A stretch of DNA of 64,000 nt, from NCBI GenBank assembly GCA_949825025.1, contig OX463782.1, positions 31,653,351 through 31,717,350 on the forward strand. The letters run 5' to 3'. Both the position numbers and the translations under genes were made by a program. This DNA comes from Siphlonurus alternatus (taxonomy: Eukaryota > Arthropoda > Insecta > Ephemeroptera > Siphlonuridae). The notes beneath the pieces are model-generated. The model had not been told where the DNA came from and made no database searches. It saw nothing but the letters and a program-made list of their open reading frames with translations. Positions 62,257 through 64,000 of this stretch are shown in pieces (the first letter of the stretch is position 1; each line of letters opens with the position of its first letter).

Positions 62257-62340
62257 AGTAAAACCTTGATTTTACGAAATTGAAGGGACCGAAAAATCGG
62301 GATTTCGTAAATTCGAGGTTCGTTCACTCGAGGTCCTCAA
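62257..62340. mobile_element. Putative pogo/Tigger-like element end
   Basis: Begins after TA with cagtaaaaccttgattttac, then gaaattgaagggaccgaaaa and atttcgtaaattcgaggttc. CAGT-type tips with 'gattttacgaa' and 'cgaggttcgtt' are reminiscent of pogo-like DNA transposons. At 63925-64000 the inverse of parts (ggtccc, atttcgtaaaatcgag) appears, so the other end is probably just beyond the window. Confidence 0.5.
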
Positions 62341-62689
62341 AAAAAATTTAAAAAATGCCGTAAAACATATGAATTAACAAATTATTGCAATAAAAATTCG
62401 TTTTTATAATTGATTCAGATTTATTCGAGTGGTAAAAGAGATTAAAACAGTAGAAAAATATGAAATAGCGTGAGATAAAAAGATCGCGATTTACGCGAGT
62501 GATCGATCGCATATTATAAATATAAGTCGCGCGGTAATTCGGGACGACGTGAAAACATAAAAAATAATCAAAACGTTACTAAGACACATAATATATGGCA
62601 TTAATATATTATTAATGCCATATAAAAATACATTAACGGTGCGATGTAAATTTACATCTCTTATTAGGAAATCGCAATTTTTCCGTGAA

Positions 62690-63300
62690 TATCAAATTCA
62701 AATTCAAAAATTTTATTCATCAATTTCCAAGCATACAAATTAACACAAACATTATAAAATGTAGCACTTTGAATGAAGGGTTAGACTCGTCGAAAACAAA
62801 ACATATTTAAAAATATATTACTAAATAACATATTATACACTAGAATTTAAATTGCAAATAAGTCCCTTCACACTATAAAAACAACAATCACTTAGAAGCG
62901 TTCTCACTGATTTTTTTAAAATCTTTGTAATTTGACAATTTCCTTATACAAAGAGGTAGCTTAATTATTATACAGTCTAATGCACATTGATAAAGGTCCT
63001 TTGTTACATAGTTCAAGTCTGCTAATTGAAGGAGTTATAGTTGCATTTTTGTTTCTTGTTTCATAACTCTAATTTTTGGATATATTAAAATATTCTTTAA
63101 ATTCTCTCCTGGTAAAACATACACATTCAAAAATATATTGGCATGGTAGGGGTAATATACCCTCCTCTGTAAATTTAGTTGAGCAAGTCTCCCGCATTTT
63201 AAGATTGTACATAATTCGGATTGCTCTCTTCTGTAAAACAAAAATACACTCGGAGTCTTTAGAATCACCCCAAAACATCATACCATATCTCATGTGTGAA
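62690..63300 (-). pseudogene. 5'-truncated LINE (RT C-terminal tail)
   Basis: The minus-strand frame at 63069-63293 reads MRYGMMFWGDSKDSECIFVL, then QKRAIRIMYNLKMRETC, the conserved block late in LINE reverse transcriptases. About 370 bp of 3' UTR follow, ending with TTTGAATTTGAATTTGA repeats (62692-62712), a typical short-repeat LINE tail. Confidence 0.75.
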
Positions 63301-64000
63301 TGAAAATTTGGATCATAACATCGCGGACGTGACTTGAAGGGGTGGAAAAAAAAAAAACTTCAATTTTGTGTATTTTAGGTCTTTTAGAAAATGAAAGAAC
63401 TCGTATTAATTTTAGTTTCGCAATTCGCAATCGACATTTGTAAGGCAGTCAACGACGTTTTTTCTAATCGCGTAGCCAATAAAATAAAAATACTGTTCAT
63501 ATACACAGTTAATTTTCCATAACGACGTGCGTTTTATTTTTTTTTTTTTATTTTTTTTTATTTTTATTTTCTATTAATAATTTATTAAATAAAATTTAAA
63601 ATTGAATCAAGTTTTGAGGTATATAATGTACTCCATTCATGCAGCAATGCGATTGGGTCGTACGATCTGGCCGGACGAAGAGGATTCAACACTTTATTAT
63701 TTTTAAGATCTTATTTACATCGAATTAGACCACGCAGTTGCCATACAAATAAAAGTTTTATCAATCAGTTATTGTTTTATGACTAATAAATAAAAAATCT
63801 TACGAGTTGACGCTATAAAATAAAATTAATCTCGATTCTCGATCACATGCAAATTTTACGTTACGACGCGCGCGTAATTTACATTTAAAAGACGCTTTAA
63901 ATGTCGTTTTTATGAGAAATATATTCGTAAACTCGAGGTTAATGCTCTCTAGGGACCATGTGAGCACTTTGTTATTTCGTAAAATCGAGTTTTCGTAAAT

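Larger units (their letters stand above)
62196..64000. other. Upstream intron of Tudor gene with nested transposon remains
   Basis: No further Tudor exon was found. A putative pogo-like terminus lies at 62257-62340 and related subterminal sequence at 63925-64000, with a LINE scrap between them. The interior is rich in CG dinucleotides (cgatcgcatatt, cgacgcgcgcg), unlike the rest of the intron. Confidence 0.5.

Overview
This is a window of an animal nuclear genome, most likely an invertebrate and plausibly an arthropod. The genes are split into many short, relatively GC-rich exons with canonical GT-AG introns. Introns and spacers are AT-rich and full of microsatellites, LINE scraps and foldback (MITE-like) elements. 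Proteins were read exon by exon; exon phases close in every gene except at one junction in the mitochondrial RNA polymerase gene. Species assignment is inference.

Seven protein-coding genes are present and their strands alternate strictly (- + - + - + -): (1) a DDX5/DDX17-type DEAD-box RNA helicase (1206-5364, -, 3' end outside the window); (2) a small two-exon gene with a PP1-docking motif, possibly PPP1R35-like (5845-7599, +); (3) a 22-exon mitochondrial RNA polymerase gene, POLRMT (9469-24239, -); (4) ARPC2, the p34 subunit of the Arp2/3 complex (24527-29575, +); (5) a major-facilitator-superfamily transporter, perhaps MFSD8-like (34786-43477, -); (6) CSTF2, the 64-kDa cleavage stimulation factor subunit (43697-50398, +); (7) a multi-Tudor-domain protein of the Tudor/TDRD type (51520-62195, -, 5' end outside the window). 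The genes form three head-to-head pairs with short shared promoter regions (about 480, 287 and 219 bp between start codons) and three tail-to-tail pairs. They belong to different processes (RNA metabolism, mitochondrial transcription, actin, transport, mRNA 3' end formation, probable germline small-RNA biology), so this looks like housekeeping clustering rather than an operon.

The most interesting signal is in the helicase gene. Each of four consecutive introns carries one copy of an approximately 135-nt sequence which, read in the sense of the host gene, has the layout of an H/ACA box snoRNA: hairpin, ANANNA hinge, hairpin, ACA three bases from the 3' end. The few differences between copies fall where such an RNA tolerates them. 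The helicase start codon also appears to be split by its first intron.

Mobile-element content is heavy: a family of foldback elements flanked by TTAA (7 copies or parts), a second foldback family starting TGGAGTAT (5 clear copies, two almost identical 22 kb apart), a Harbinger-like foldback with TTA duplications, a hAT-like MITE with a perfect 8-bp duplication, a TA-flanked foldback, several long hairpins, a tRNA-like sequence inside a palindrome, and at least five LINE fragments. No intact transposase or reverse transcriptase was found.
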